Below are positions 44,074 through 51,693 of a stretch of 64,000 nucleotides of DNA, in pieces. Source of the stretch: Billgrantia zhangzhouensis (GTDB taxonomy: Bacteria > Pseudomonadota > Gammaproteobacteria > Pseudomonadales > Halomonadaceae). The notes beneath the pieces were generated by a model. The model worked only from the letters and a program-made list of their open reading frames with translations, ran no database searches and was not told the DNA's origin. The stretch is from the NCBI RefSeq assembly GCF_021404465.1, contig NZ_JABFTT010000001.1, positions 62,001 to 126,000 on the forward strand. The letters are read 5' to 3'. The position numbers were made by a program, and so were the translations under genes. How positions within the stretch are numbered: the first letter of the stretch is position 1; each line of letters begins with the position of its first letter.

Positions 44074-45378
44074 ATGCCCTCACGTCCCGCCCGCCTACTG
44101 TCCGCTCCTCGACGATCGATGGCCGCTGTGCTGGCGACGACGCTGCTGGCACTGCCCCTCATCGCCCCGCCGGCCTACGCTCAGGCAACTCCGCCCGTCG
44201 ACACGCTGCCGCTGGAAGACATCCAGACCTTCGCCGAGGTGTTCGAACGGATCAAGCGTGCCTATGTGGAGGAGGTCGACGACAGCACCCTGCTACGCAA
44301 CGCCATGCGCGGCATGCTTAGCGAACTCGACCCGCATTCGGCTTACCTCGACCGCAGCGAGTTCCAGAGCCTGCGGGAGTCCACCGAGGGTGAGTTCGGC
44401 GGCATCGGCATCGAGGTCGGCCTCGAGGACGGCCGCCTCACGGTGATCACACCGATCGACGACACGCCCGCCTCGCGCGCCGGCCTGCAGGCCCGCGACG
44501 TCATCCTGGAGATCGACGGTACTCCCACCGAGGGCCTGTCGCTGCAGGAGTCCGTGACCCTGATGCGCGGCGAGTCCGGCAGCCGGATCCAACTGACCAT
44601 CCTGCGCGGCGGCGAAGAGGCCCCGCTCGACATGACCCTGACCCGTGAGGTCATTCGCACCGAGAGCGTGCGCAGCGAGATGCTGGAGCCGGGCTACGGC
44701 TACCTCCGTGTCAGCCAGTTCCAGAGCCGTACCGGCGAGCAGGTCAACGCCGCCATCCGCCGCATGGAGCGTGACGGGGCGCTGCAGGGACTGGTGCTCG
44801 ACCTGCGCAACAACCCAGGCGGCATACTACAGGCCGCCGTCGCCGTGGCCGACGCCTTTCTCGAAAGCGGCCTGGTGGTCTACACCGAGGGGCGCCTGCC
44901 CGATGCCCAGATGCGCTTCTCGGCCAGCCGCGAAACCGCGGCTCCCGACGTACCGCTGGTGGTCCTGATCAATGGCGGCAGTGCTTCCGCCGCGGAGATC
45001 GTCGCCGGCGCGCTCCAGGATCAGCGCCGCGGAGTAATCATGGGTACCGAGAGCTTCGGCAAGGGTTCGGTGCAGCAGGTCATGCCGCTGGGCAATGGCG
45101 AAGGGCTGAAGCTGACCACGGCGCTCTATTACACGCCCAATGGCCGTTCGATCCAGGCGCTGGGCATCGAGCCCGATGTCGCCGTGGTGCGCGGCCGGCT
45201 CGAGGTCACCGAAAGCAGCCGTCAGCTGCGCGAGGCCGATCTCGAGGGGCACCTGCGCTCACGCGGCGAACCGCGGCTTTCCACCGAGATGGCCGAACGC
45301 CTGCGCGAGGACTACCAGCTCGGCGAGGCGCTCAACCTGCTCAAGGCACTGAACGTGCTGGAGCGGCGGGATAGATGA
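44074..45378 (+). CDS. S41-family C-terminal processing peptidase (CtpA type) with PDZ domain
   Basis: A 434-residue periplasmic serine protease. A signal peptide (hydrophobic AAVLATTLLALPLIAPPAYA) is followed by an N-terminal helical part, a PDZ domain (about 85-170, FGGIGIEVGLEDGRLTVITP) and the S41 core. The catalytic Ser is in GGSASAAEI and the Lys in FGKGSVQ. The ATG at 44074 follows CGGAG; the longer frame overlaps envC. The substrate is likely a cell-wall hydrolase or its adaptor, as for other Ctp proteins. Confidence 0.92.
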   Translation: MPSRPARLLSAPRRSMAAVLATTLLALPLIAPPAYAQATPPVDTLPLEDIQTFAEVFERIKRAYVEEVDDSTLLRNAMRGMLSELDPHSAYLDRSEFQSLRESTEGEFGGIGIEVGLEDGRLTVITPIDDTPASRAGLQARDVILEIDGTPTEGLSLQESVTLMRGESGSRIQLTILRGGEEAPLDMTLTREVIRTESVRSEMLEPGYGYLRVSQFQSRTGEQVNAAIRRMERDGALQGLVLDLRNNPGGILQAAVAVADAFLESGLVVYTEGRLPDAQMRFSASRETAAPDVPLVVLINGGSASAAEIVAGALQDQRRGVIMGTESFGKGSVQQVMPLGNGEGLKLTTALYYTPNGRSIQALGIEPDVAVVRGRLEVTESSRQLREADLEGHLRSRGEPRLSTEMAERLREDYQLGEALNLLKALNVLERRDR

Positions 45379-45390
45379 CCGCGCTTCGCA

Positions 45391-45413
45391 CCCCGGCCGC
45401 TGACCAGCCGGGG
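45391..45413. terminator. Candidate hairpin terminator between convergent genes
   Basis: CCCCGGC-N9-GCCGGGG between the ctpA stop and the ubiI stop. It is G+C-rich without a T tract. Confidence 0.45.
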
Positions 45414-45419
45414 CACGGC

Positions 45420-46667
45420 TCAGCGGCAGGATGCCGGTAGCTGGCCACGTTCGCCGATTGCCTGGCGCATGAGCAGTCGCTTGAGCGGCACCAGCCGGTC
45501 TACGCCGGCAAGCCCCAGGTTGCGTGCCAGTGTCAGTGCCGGGTGGCGGGTACCGAACAACAGGCGAAAGCCATCCATCAGCGCCAGCATGGCGGCGTTG
45601 TCGCCGCGACGGCGACGAGCGTAGCGCGCCAACATGCGCACCTCGCCCAAGGGTATGCTCCGCCGCCGCGCGACGAGCACCTCTTCGGCCAGCACCGCCA
45701 CGTCCATCAGCCCCAGGTTGACGCCCTGTCCCGCCAGCGGGTGAATGCTATGCGCCGCATCGCCCACCAGGGCGAAGCCCGATGCTACGTAGTGCTCGGC
45801 ATGACGCTGGGTCAACGGCACCGCCAGGGCACGATCGACCACTTCCACCACCCCCAGGCGCGCCTCGAAGGCCGCTTGCAGCTCGCGGGCCAGCCCCTCG
45901 GGAGCCAGCGCGACCAGCCGCTCGGCCTCTTCCGGCGAGGTCGACCACACGATGGAGCAGTAGCGCTCATCGCCATCTACCGTCAGCGGCAGGAAGGCCA
46001 GCGGACCGCTTTCCCGGAACACCTGACGCGCCACGCCGCCGTGCCCGTGCTCGGTGCGCACCGTGGTCACCACCGCCACATGGCCGGTATCGTGGGCGTG
46101 CACCGGAATGCCCACCATCTCACGCAGCGGCGAGAGCGCCCCATCGGCCGCCACTACCAATGGCGCCGAGAGGCGACGGCCATCGTCGAATTCCACCACG
46201 CGTCCCGCCGGCCCCGCTTCCAGCCCCGTCACTCGCGTGCCGAGCTGCACGTCAACCGTGGGCAGCTCGGCCAGCAAGCGCTCCAGTGCCGCCAGAATGA
46301 CGTCGTTCTCGACGATGTGGCCCAGTAACGGCACGCCGGCCTGTTCCGCCGAGAAGCCCACTTCACCGCTACCCTCGCCATCCCACACCTGCATGAAGCG
46401 ATAAGGCGTCACTCGGCGCTCCGTCATCCAGGACCAGGCTCCCAGGCCTTCTAGCAGCCGCTGGGATACCGGCGTCAAGGCGCTGACCCGCATCGCCGGT
46501 AAACCACGCCCCACCTGGTCGGCGGCGACCGGCTCGGGGCGGGCGTCGAGCAAGGCCACGGCCACCTCCGCCCGGCCCAATAACGCGGCCAGGGCGGCGC
46601 CTACCATGCCGCCCCCCACGATGATGACCTCATAGTGCGCCGTCGACCGTTGCGCCGTTTCCGTCAT
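45420..46667 (-). CDS. ubiI: UbiH/UbiI-family FAD-dependent 2-polyprenylphenol hydroxylase (UbiI/VisC type)
   Basis: A 415-residue flavoprotein monooxygenase of ubiquinone biosynthesis. It has the dinucleotide-binding IIVGGGMVGAALAALLGR, the DG motif VVAADGALSPLREMVGI and the FAD motif FALVGDAAHSIHPLAGQGVN. By position downstream of ubiH-pepP it is the equivalent of E. coli visC/ubiI (C5 hydroxylation). The exact ring position cannot be read from the sequence. Confidence 0.88.
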   Translation of the reverse strand: MTETAQRSTAHYEVIIVGGGMVGAALAALLGRAEVAVALLDARPEPVAADQVGRGLPAMRVSALTPVSQRLLEGLGAWSWMTERRVTPYRFMQVWDGEGSGEVGFSAEQAGVPLLGHIVENDVILAALERLLAELPTVDVQLGTRVTGLEAGPAGRVVEFDDGRRLSAPLVVAADGALSPLREMVGIPVHAHDTGHVAVVTTVRTEHGHGGVARQVFRESGPLAFLPLTVDGDERYCSIVWSTSPEEAERLVALAPEGLARELQAAFEARLGVVEVVDRALAVPLTQRHAEHYVASGFALVGDAAHSIHPLAGQGVNLGLMDVAVLAEEVLVARRRSIPLGEVRMLARYARRRRGDNAAMLALMDGFRLLFGTRHPALTLARNLGLAGVDRLVPLKRLLMRQAIGERGQLPASCR

Positions 46668-46742
46668 TGCTCACTCCCTCACCCATCCATCACCCGCCGA
46701 GATAACGGCAACGTGTCGCTGTCCATCCGTCGCGGCCTTGTT

Positions 46743-47954
46743 TCAACGTTCCAGCCCCATGGCTCGGCGCGCCAGCCCCCGGCGCAGCGGGCCGATGAGG
46801 TTGAGCCCCACCAGCCCAGCGGCGCGGGCATGGGCCAGCAGGCCGCTGTCGATACCGAACAGGCGTACCAAGCCATCGCTGAAACGAATCACCCGATGCC
46901 TATCGACGATACGCCTGGCCTCGAAGTCGCGCAGCGTCAGCATGCCGCCGAGCGGCTGGCCATCGGCGATGGCCAGCTCCAGAGCTGCGACCAGATCGGT
47001 CACGCCGCGCAGCGCCAGGTTGAACCCCTGACCGGCCACAGGATGCAGCGAGTGGGCGGCATTGCCCAGCACTGCCAGCCCCGGGCGGATGGTTTCCCGG
47101 GCGGTGACCAGGGTGAGCGGATAGGCATGGCGACTGCCGACGCGCCGAAAGCGTCCGGCCCGATCGCCGAAGGCACGCTGCAACTCGGTCAGGAAATCGC
47201 CGTCACCGAGCGCCAGCCGTGCCTGCTCACGTCCTGCGGGGTGAGTCCAGATCAGCGCCATTTGCTGGCCCGATAGCGGCAACAGGGCAATGGGGCCCTC
47301 GCGAGTGAAGCGCTCGTAGGCGACGCCGTCGTGCGGACGGCTGACCTCGACGTTGGCGATCAACGCGACCTGATCGTAAGGCGTCGCATCGCTGGCGATG
47401 CCGAGCTGCTCCTTGAGCCCCGAGCGACCGCCGTCAGCCAGCACCGTCAGACCGGCCTGCAGCGTACAACCGTCGGAAAGCGAGAGGCGATACCCTTCCT
47501 CCGCGGAGTCGATCGCCTCCACGCTGGCAGGGCAATGCCACTCGATGGGCAACTCGGCCAGGCGGCGGTGCAGTACGCGCCCCATCCAGGCATTGGGTAT
47601 CACATAGCCCAGCGCCGGCTGGTCGAGCTCGGCGGCGGTGAGCCGGGTTACCCCCAGATGCCCCTTTTCGCTCACATGGATGCGATGGATGGCCGCGGCC
47701 TGTTCGGACATCGGCTCCCATAGCCCCATGGCACGAAAGCGCTCTGCCGACCCTTGGGCGATGGCACTGGAACGCGCATCGAAGCTGGGCTGCCAGGGCG
47801 TACTGGCACTATTGGCCAGGGGCGCGGCTTCCACTACCGCCACCTTGATGCCGTGGCGCTCGGTCAGTGGCGCCAGGGCGCAGGCCAGGCTGGCCCCCAC
47901 CAGACCGCCGCCGACGATGGCGATATCCACCTGATGCGGACCGACCGCCGTCAT
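46743..47954 (-). CDS. ubiH: 2-octaprenyl-6-methoxyphenol hydroxylase-like FAD monooxygenase (UbiH)
   Basis: A 403-residue paralogue of the downstream hydroxylase. Motifs are IAIVGGGLVGASLACALAPL, VLADGGRSGLKEQLGIASDA and LAVLGNAAHSLHPVAGQGFN; Asn replaces the Asp of GDAAH, as in many UbiH proteins. The order pepP-ubiH-ubiI matches E. coli, supporting the C6 hydroxylase role. It is 77 bases downstream of pepP. Confidence 0.9.
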   Translation of the reverse strand: MTAVGPHQVDIAIVGGGLVGASLACALAPLTERHGIKVAVVEAAPLANSASTPWQPSFDARSSAIAQGSAERFRAMGLWEPMSEQAAAIHRIHVSEKGHLGVTRLTAAELDQPALGYVIPNAWMGRVLHRRLAELPIEWHCPASVEAIDSAEEGYRLSLSDGCTLQAGLTVLADGGRSGLKEQLGIASDATPYDQVALIANVEVSRPHDGVAYERFTREGPIALLPLSGQQMALIWTHPAGREQARLALGDGDFLTELQRAFGDRAGRFRRVGSRHAYPLTLVTARETIRPGLAVLGNAAHSLHPVAGQGFNLALRGVTDLVAALELAIADGQPLGGMLTLRDFEARRIVDRHRVIRFSDGLVRLFGIDSGLLAHARAAGLVGLNLIGPLRRGLARRAMGLER

Positions 47955-47989
47955 GAGGCCAGACCTGGACTACAGTCCATCATTTCGTA

Positions 47990-48002
47990 ACGTAAATTAC
48001 GT
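47990..48002. repeat. Small palindrome between pepP and ubiH
   Basis: ACGTAA-A-TTACGT within an AT-rich spacer, on the upstream side of ubiH. It may be a regulator site; nothing else supports this. Confidence 0.3.
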
Positions 48003-48031
48003 AATGTCATGAAGAAAACATCCTTCGCTGG

Positions 48032-49372
48032 TTACTCGCTAGCCATCAATGCTTCGATATCCGCCACCCGCTTGGGTACGTCGGCGGTCAGCACCTCGTA
48101 CCCCTCGGCGGTTACCGCCACGTCATCCTCGATACGGATACCGATACCGCGAAACTCGGGCGCGATGTCCTCGTCAGATGGGATATACAGGCCGGGTTCC
48201 ACCGTTAGCACCATGCCCGGTTCCAGCGGTAGCGGCTCACCCTGGAGGCGATACTCCCCCACGTCGTGAACGTCGAGCCCCAGCCAGTGCGACGTCGAGT
48301 GCAGGTAGAAGCGCTTGTAGCTCTCGTCCGTGATGCGCGCCTCGACCTCGCCTTGCAGCAACCCCAGACGGATCAGGCCGGCAGTGAGATCGCCTACCAC
48401 GCCGTCATGGATTTCGGCCAAGGTCGCGCCAGGACGAATCGCCTCCACAGCACGCTCCTGCGCCGCCAGCACCAGCTCGTAGAGGTCACGCTGGGCATCG
48501 CTGAATCGACCGTCGACAGGGAAGGTGCGGGTAATGTCCCCGGCATACAGCTCGAACTCGACCCCAGCGTCGATCAGCACTAGCTCACCCTCACGTAACG
48601 GCTTGTTATTCTCAATGTAGTGCAGCACACAAGCGTTCGCGCCGCCACCTACGATACTGGCGTAGGCCGGCCCGCTGCCGCCATGCCAGCGAAACTCGTG
48701 CTCGAGCTCCGCCTGGAGGTGGTATTCGGCAAGGCCGGGACGGGCGGTGCGCATCGCACGCAGGTGCGCCAGGGCCGAGATTCGTGCCGCATGGCGCATC
48801 AGGGTGAGTTCGTGTTCGCTCTTGATCAGCCGCTGTGCATGCAGCAGTGGCGCCAGGTCGGCATAGCTGCGCGGTGGAAGGGCACCGCGCCGTACCCGCG
48901 CGGCCAGGCGCCCGCGCACATCATCGGCCAGTGCCATGGCTTCAGCATCGTCGAGCATCAGGTAAAGCGTCGTGCGGCCGTCGAGCAGCGTCTCCAGACG
49001 CGCGTCGCGTTCGGCGTTCTCGTAAGCCTGATCGACACCATGCTTGCGCACGGCCCCCTCGGCCCCCAGTCGAATACCTGTCCAGGCTTCCAGGCTGGGG
49101 TTGCGCTCCTGGCAGAACAGCACACTTTCACCTTCGGTGCGTCCCGGCAGCAGCAGTAGCAGGGCATCGGGCTCGGGAAACCCGGTCAGGTAGTGAAAAT
49201 CGCTATTCTGGCGAAAGGGGTAGTCGCTATCACGCGAGCGGGTGACGAGCCCGGCACCGAGCAGCAGCACGGCGCTGTTTTCCGGCAGTTGCCGCATCAG
49301 TGCCTTCCGGCGGGCACGGTATTCGTCGTTGCCGATAGGGGCGGGGCGGGGCAGGGGATCGGGCAGCATCAT
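48032..49372 (-). CDS. pepP: Xaa-Pro aminopeptidase (aminopeptidase P)
   Basis: A 446-residue M24B metallopeptidase removing N-terminal residues before proline. Metal ligands are in VLIDAGVEFELYAGDITRTF (two Asp), STSHWLGLDVHDVG (His), LTVEPGLYIP (Glu) and RGIGIRIEDDVAV (Glu). The N-terminal AMP_N domain has LLLGAGLVTRSRDSDYPFRQ. The start ATG-ATG at 49372 follows AAGGAGCC; the very long open frame upstream is a shadow of ygfB. Confidence 0.95.
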   Translation of the reverse strand: MMLPDPLPRPAPIGNDEYRARRKALMRQLPENSAVLLLGAGLVTRSRDSDYPFRQNSDFHYLTGFPEPDALLLLLPGRTEGESVLFCQERNPSLEAWTGIRLGAEGAVRKHGVDQAYENAERDARLETLLDGRTTLYLMLDDAEAMALADDVRGRLAARVRRGALPPRSYADLAPLLHAQRLIKSEHELTLMRHAARISALAHLRAMRTARPGLAEYHLQAELEHEFRWHGGSGPAYASIVGGGANACVLHYIENNKPLREGELVLIDAGVEFELYAGDITRTFPVDGRFSDAQRDLYELVLAAQERAVEAIRPGATLAEIHDGVVGDLTAGLIRLGLLQGEVEARITDESYKRFYLHSTSHWLGLDVHDVGEYRLQGEPLPLEPGMVLTVEPGLYIPSDEDIAPEFRGIGIRIEDDVAVTAEGYEVLTADVPKRVADIEALMASE

Positions 49373-49428
49373 GGCTCCTTGCGTGCTATGGAAAAAGGAA
49401 TCTCGGGCTTGGGCAAGGCCTGGACTTC

Positions 49429-50004
49429 CTAATGCTGGATGGGCTCGCCGCTCTCCACCTGCGGCTGACCGGGATGCTGCTCGGTGTACAGCAGCATGGC
49501 GGCCATGCGGGTATGCTCGGTCAGCGCGAACAGGTCGTTCTCGTTCTCCGTGCTGTCCTCGAGATCGGTCTCCATACCGCCCAGCGCCTCGAGGTCCTCG
49601 ATGGCCTCGCGCAGCGCCGGCGACCAGCTTTGACGCGGCTTGTCGCCGGCATCCTCGATCACCTCGAGAAAACCGAGCGTCCACTCCTGCAGGCCCCGGG
49701 CCCGTTCGGCCAGCGAGAACAGATCGTCGGGCAGCAGCGGCTCGTAGTTGAGGGCGGCATCGGCAAGGGCATCCAGGGTCTGGCGGCGCCAGGCCAGCAG
49801 CGTCTCGCCGCTCTCGCGATCGCGGGGCTGCTCGATGCCGAGCCCATGACAGACCTCTTCCAGCCAGGCTTCGGCGGTGAGATCGTGAAGCGCCAGCTCG
49901 GCGCATAGGCGGCCGTCGAGAAAGGCGGGCGACTGCATGCTGCCGTGGGAGAGGAACAGATCGGCAATGGTGGAAAAGTCCGGGCGGTCTTCGGTCGTTG
50001 ACAT
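49429..50004 (-). CDS. ygfB: UPF0149 (YgfB/YecA) family protein
   Basis: A 191-residue helical protein of the UPF0149 family. Typical segments are SPAFLDGRLCAELALHDLTA, EEVCHGLGI, LPDDLFSLAERARGLQEWTL and GFLEVIED. Function is poorly known; in Pseudomonas aeruginosa YgfB influences beta-lactamase (ampDh3) regulation. The ATG at 50004 (MSTTEDRP) gives the family length. It precedes pepP on the same strand and is divergent from zapA, as in E. coli. Confidence 0.92.
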   Translation of the reverse strand: MSTTEDRPDFSTIADLFLSHGSMQSPAFLDGRLCAELALHDLTAEAWLEEVCHGLGIEQPRDRESGETLLAWRRQTLDALADAALNYEPLLPDDLFSLAERARGLQEWTLGFLEVIEDAGDKPRQSWSPALREAIEDLEALGGMETDLEDSTENENDLFALTEHTRMAAMLLYTEQHPGQPQVESGEPIQH

Positions 50005-50163
50005 GCAAGAACCCCTAGGTCGGATTGCGGTGAATGTCCTCCTGCGAACGGCGCTGCGTTGACCGTCTGCGAAGGGCTCTCTTATAGTGAGTGACTGAAT
50101 TGATCCGTCTTGTTTCACCCGATGTTAACGCATCGGGCCAACAAGCCGACACCGGAGCCCGCC

Positions 50164-50484
50164 ATGAGCGAAGACGCCTCTCGCCCCACCGCCCAGGTGA
50201 CCCTGCTGGGCCGGCACTACGTGTTCGCCTGCAATCCCGGCGAAGAGCGCAAGCTGGAGCGCGCCGCCCGCTACCTCGATCGCGCCATGCAAGGCATCCA
50301 CTCCCAGAACAACCTGCTCGGCAACGAGCGCGTGGCGCTCATGGCGGCCCTGAACATCGCCCATGAGCTGCTGGAGGTGCTGGATACCCGCCGCCACGAG
50401 GAGCAGCAGCTCGACCAACTCAGCGAGCGTCTGGAGCAAGCCACGGCGGGCGCCTCATCACGCAGCCGAACTTCCGCCGAATGA
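50164..50484 (+). CDS. zapA: Cell division protein ZapA
   Basis: A 106-residue FtsZ-ring-associated protein. The globular head includes QVTLLGRHYVFACNPGEERK and LERAARYLDRAMQGI, then NERVALMAALNIAHELLEVL and a C-terminal coiled coil. The ATG at 50164 follows GGAG. The stop is directly followed by the 6S RNA promoter, the conserved zapA-ssrS arrangement. Confidence 0.95.
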   Translation: MSEDASRPTAQVTLLGRHYVFACNPGEERKLERAARYLDRAMQGIHSQNNLLGNERVALMAALNIAHELLEVLDTRRHEEQQLDQLSERLEQATAGASSRSRTSAE

Positions 50485-50486
50485 CG

Positions 50487-50515
50487 TTGGACCCGCCTGC
50501 CAGCTCTGGTACGAT
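50487..50515 (+). promoter_or_regulatory. Sigma-70 promoter of the 6S RNA gene
   Basis: TTGGAC (50487-50492), 17-base spacer, TACGAT (50510-50515), starting two bases after the zapA stop. The predicted start is near 50521. Confidence 0.7.
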
Positions 50516-50520
50516 GAGGG

Positions 50521-50706
50521 TGTTCCCTGGGGTGTTGGCCAGTCGTTGAAGTCCCTCGAGCCTATGAGCAATACCCAGGGCGGCCATTAGCTAGCCGGAC
50601 CCGTGTGCATGTCCGTGCGTCGGAAAGCCTGACGGTTCGGCTGCGGCCACCCACCTTGAACCAAGGGTTCAAGGGCCAGAACGACAGCGGCATTCTGGGG
50701 AACCCC
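50521..50706 (+). ncRNA. ssrS: 6S RNA
   Basis: About 186 bases between zapA and the 5-formyl-THF cyclo-ligase gene, the conserved location. The ends pair (GTTCCC near 50522 with GGGAAC near 50698). The segment CCACCTTGAACCAAGGGTTC near 50652, followed by AAGGG, is the signature hairpin also found in the E. coli RNA. 6S RNA mimics an open promoter and sequesters sigma-70 RNA polymerase in stationary phase. The exact ends are estimates. Confidence 0.88.
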
Positions 50707-50716
50707 ACCGCATATC

Positions 50717-51346
50717 ATGAGCGACCAGCACGACGCGCTTTCCTCTTTGACTTTCGCTTCCCGACGCCAACTGCGCCAGGAGCTGCGCCGCAGACGCCGA
50801 GCACTGAGCCCCCAGCAGCGACGCCAGGCCAATCGCGCGCTGTGCGACAGGTTGCGCCAGTTGCCCGAGGTGCGCCGCGCCAGGCGCGTGGCACTCTACC
50901 TGCCCAACGATGGCGAGGTCGATCCCCGTCCGCTGATTCCTTGGCTGGCCCGCCGCGGAGTCCGTGTCTACCTGCCGGTCTTGAAACCGCTGTCGGAAAA
51001 CAGCCTGTGGTTCGTCCACTACCATCCGGGCACGCCCATGCGGCGTAACCGCTTCGGCATACCGGAGCCTCATACCCGCCACGGCGCTCATCGTGCTCGC
51101 CGCCTGGCGGCCTGGGCCCTGGACCTGATCCTGCTGCCGCTGGTGGGCTTCGACGATCAAGGCCAGCGCATGGGCATGGGGGGCGGCTTCTATGACCGCA
51201 GCCTGGCCTTCACCCGGCGCCCCGGCCCGCGCCCCACCCTGATCGGGCTGGCGCACGACTGTCAGCGGGTGGACCGCCTGCCCGTCGCCCCCTGGGACGT
51301 ACCGCTGGACGCCATCGTCAGCGACGCACGGGTCGTGCGCCCCTGA
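50717..51346 (+). CDS. 5-formyltetrahydrofolate cyclo-ligase
   Basis: A 209-residue enzyme (YgfA/Fau) converting 5-formyl-THF to 5,10-methenyl-THF with ATP. The N-terminal RQLRQELRRRRRALSPQQRR and the glycine-rich MGMGGGFYDRSL are family hallmarks; LILLPLVGFDDQGQR precedes the latter. It is co-transcribed with 6S RNA, as in E. coli. Confidence 0.94.
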   Translation: MSDQHDALSSLTFASRRQLRQELRRRRRALSPQQRRQANRALCDRLRQLPEVRRARRVALYLPNDGEVDPRPLIPWLARRGVRVYLPVLKPLSENSLWFVHYHPGTPMRRNRFGIPEPHTRHGAHRARRLAAWALDLILLPLVGFDDQGQRMGMGGGFYDRSLAFTRRPGPRPTLIGLAHDCQRVDRLPVAPWDVPLDAIVSDARVVRP

Positions 51347-51367
51347 GCGACGACGTGGCCGACAATG

Positions 51368-51401
51368 AAAAAAACCGGTCGAAGCAGGGCTCCGACCGGT
51401 T
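51368..51401 (-). terminator. Intrinsic terminator of the small membrane peptide gene
   Basis: On the minus strand the stem AACCGGTCG / CGACCGGTT is followed by seven T residues. The same stem could also end the convergent 5-FCL transcript. Confidence 0.88.
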
Positions 51402-51435
51402 GCGAGATCATCTACTCATGGCACTGTCCGCCGAC

Positions 51436-51531
51436 TCAGCCGCCTGTCAGCGCCTGGGCATAGCCGGTGACCACCACACCAATGCCAAACGCCAGCATCA
51501 GTGCCATGACCAGATCGGGCTTACGCTTCAT
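51436..51531 (-). CDS. 31-residue single-span membrane peptide
   Basis: The open frame reads MKRKPDLVMALMLAFGIGVV, then VTGYAQALTGG, then TGA. A basic N-terminus, one hydrophobic helix and a short polar tail suggest an N-in inner-membrane peptide. Upstream on the minus strand are AGGGAGTAGG as ribosome site and a TTGTCA-18-TATAGT promoter; downstream is an intrinsic terminator. The unit is complete and independent of ilvA and 5-FCL. I do not know the function. Similar short 'MKRKPD' peptides occur in other Gammaproteobacteria as I recall, but I could not check. Confidence 0.75.
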   Translation of the reverse strand: MKRKPDLVMALMLAFGIGVVVTGYAQALTGG

Positions 51532-51575
51532 TGTTACCTACTCCCTGACGTTCCCGTGGTTGAAGAGCATCGCTG

Positions 51576-51605
51576 ACTATAGAGCTTGAGACGGTTTGAT
51601 GACAA
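51576..51605 (-). promoter_or_regulatory. Promoter of the small membrane peptide gene
   Basis: Read on the minus strand: -35 TTGTCA, 18-base spacer, -10 TATAGT. The start is expected near 51569, about 38 bases before the ATG. Confidence 0.65.
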
Positions 51606-51693
51606 CCGATTCAAACCGCGATTACAAAAAGAAACCCAAGCCAATTCGGCGCTTTGGCGTAAGTCAACGCTTACCTACCAAATCGCCGGGCAT

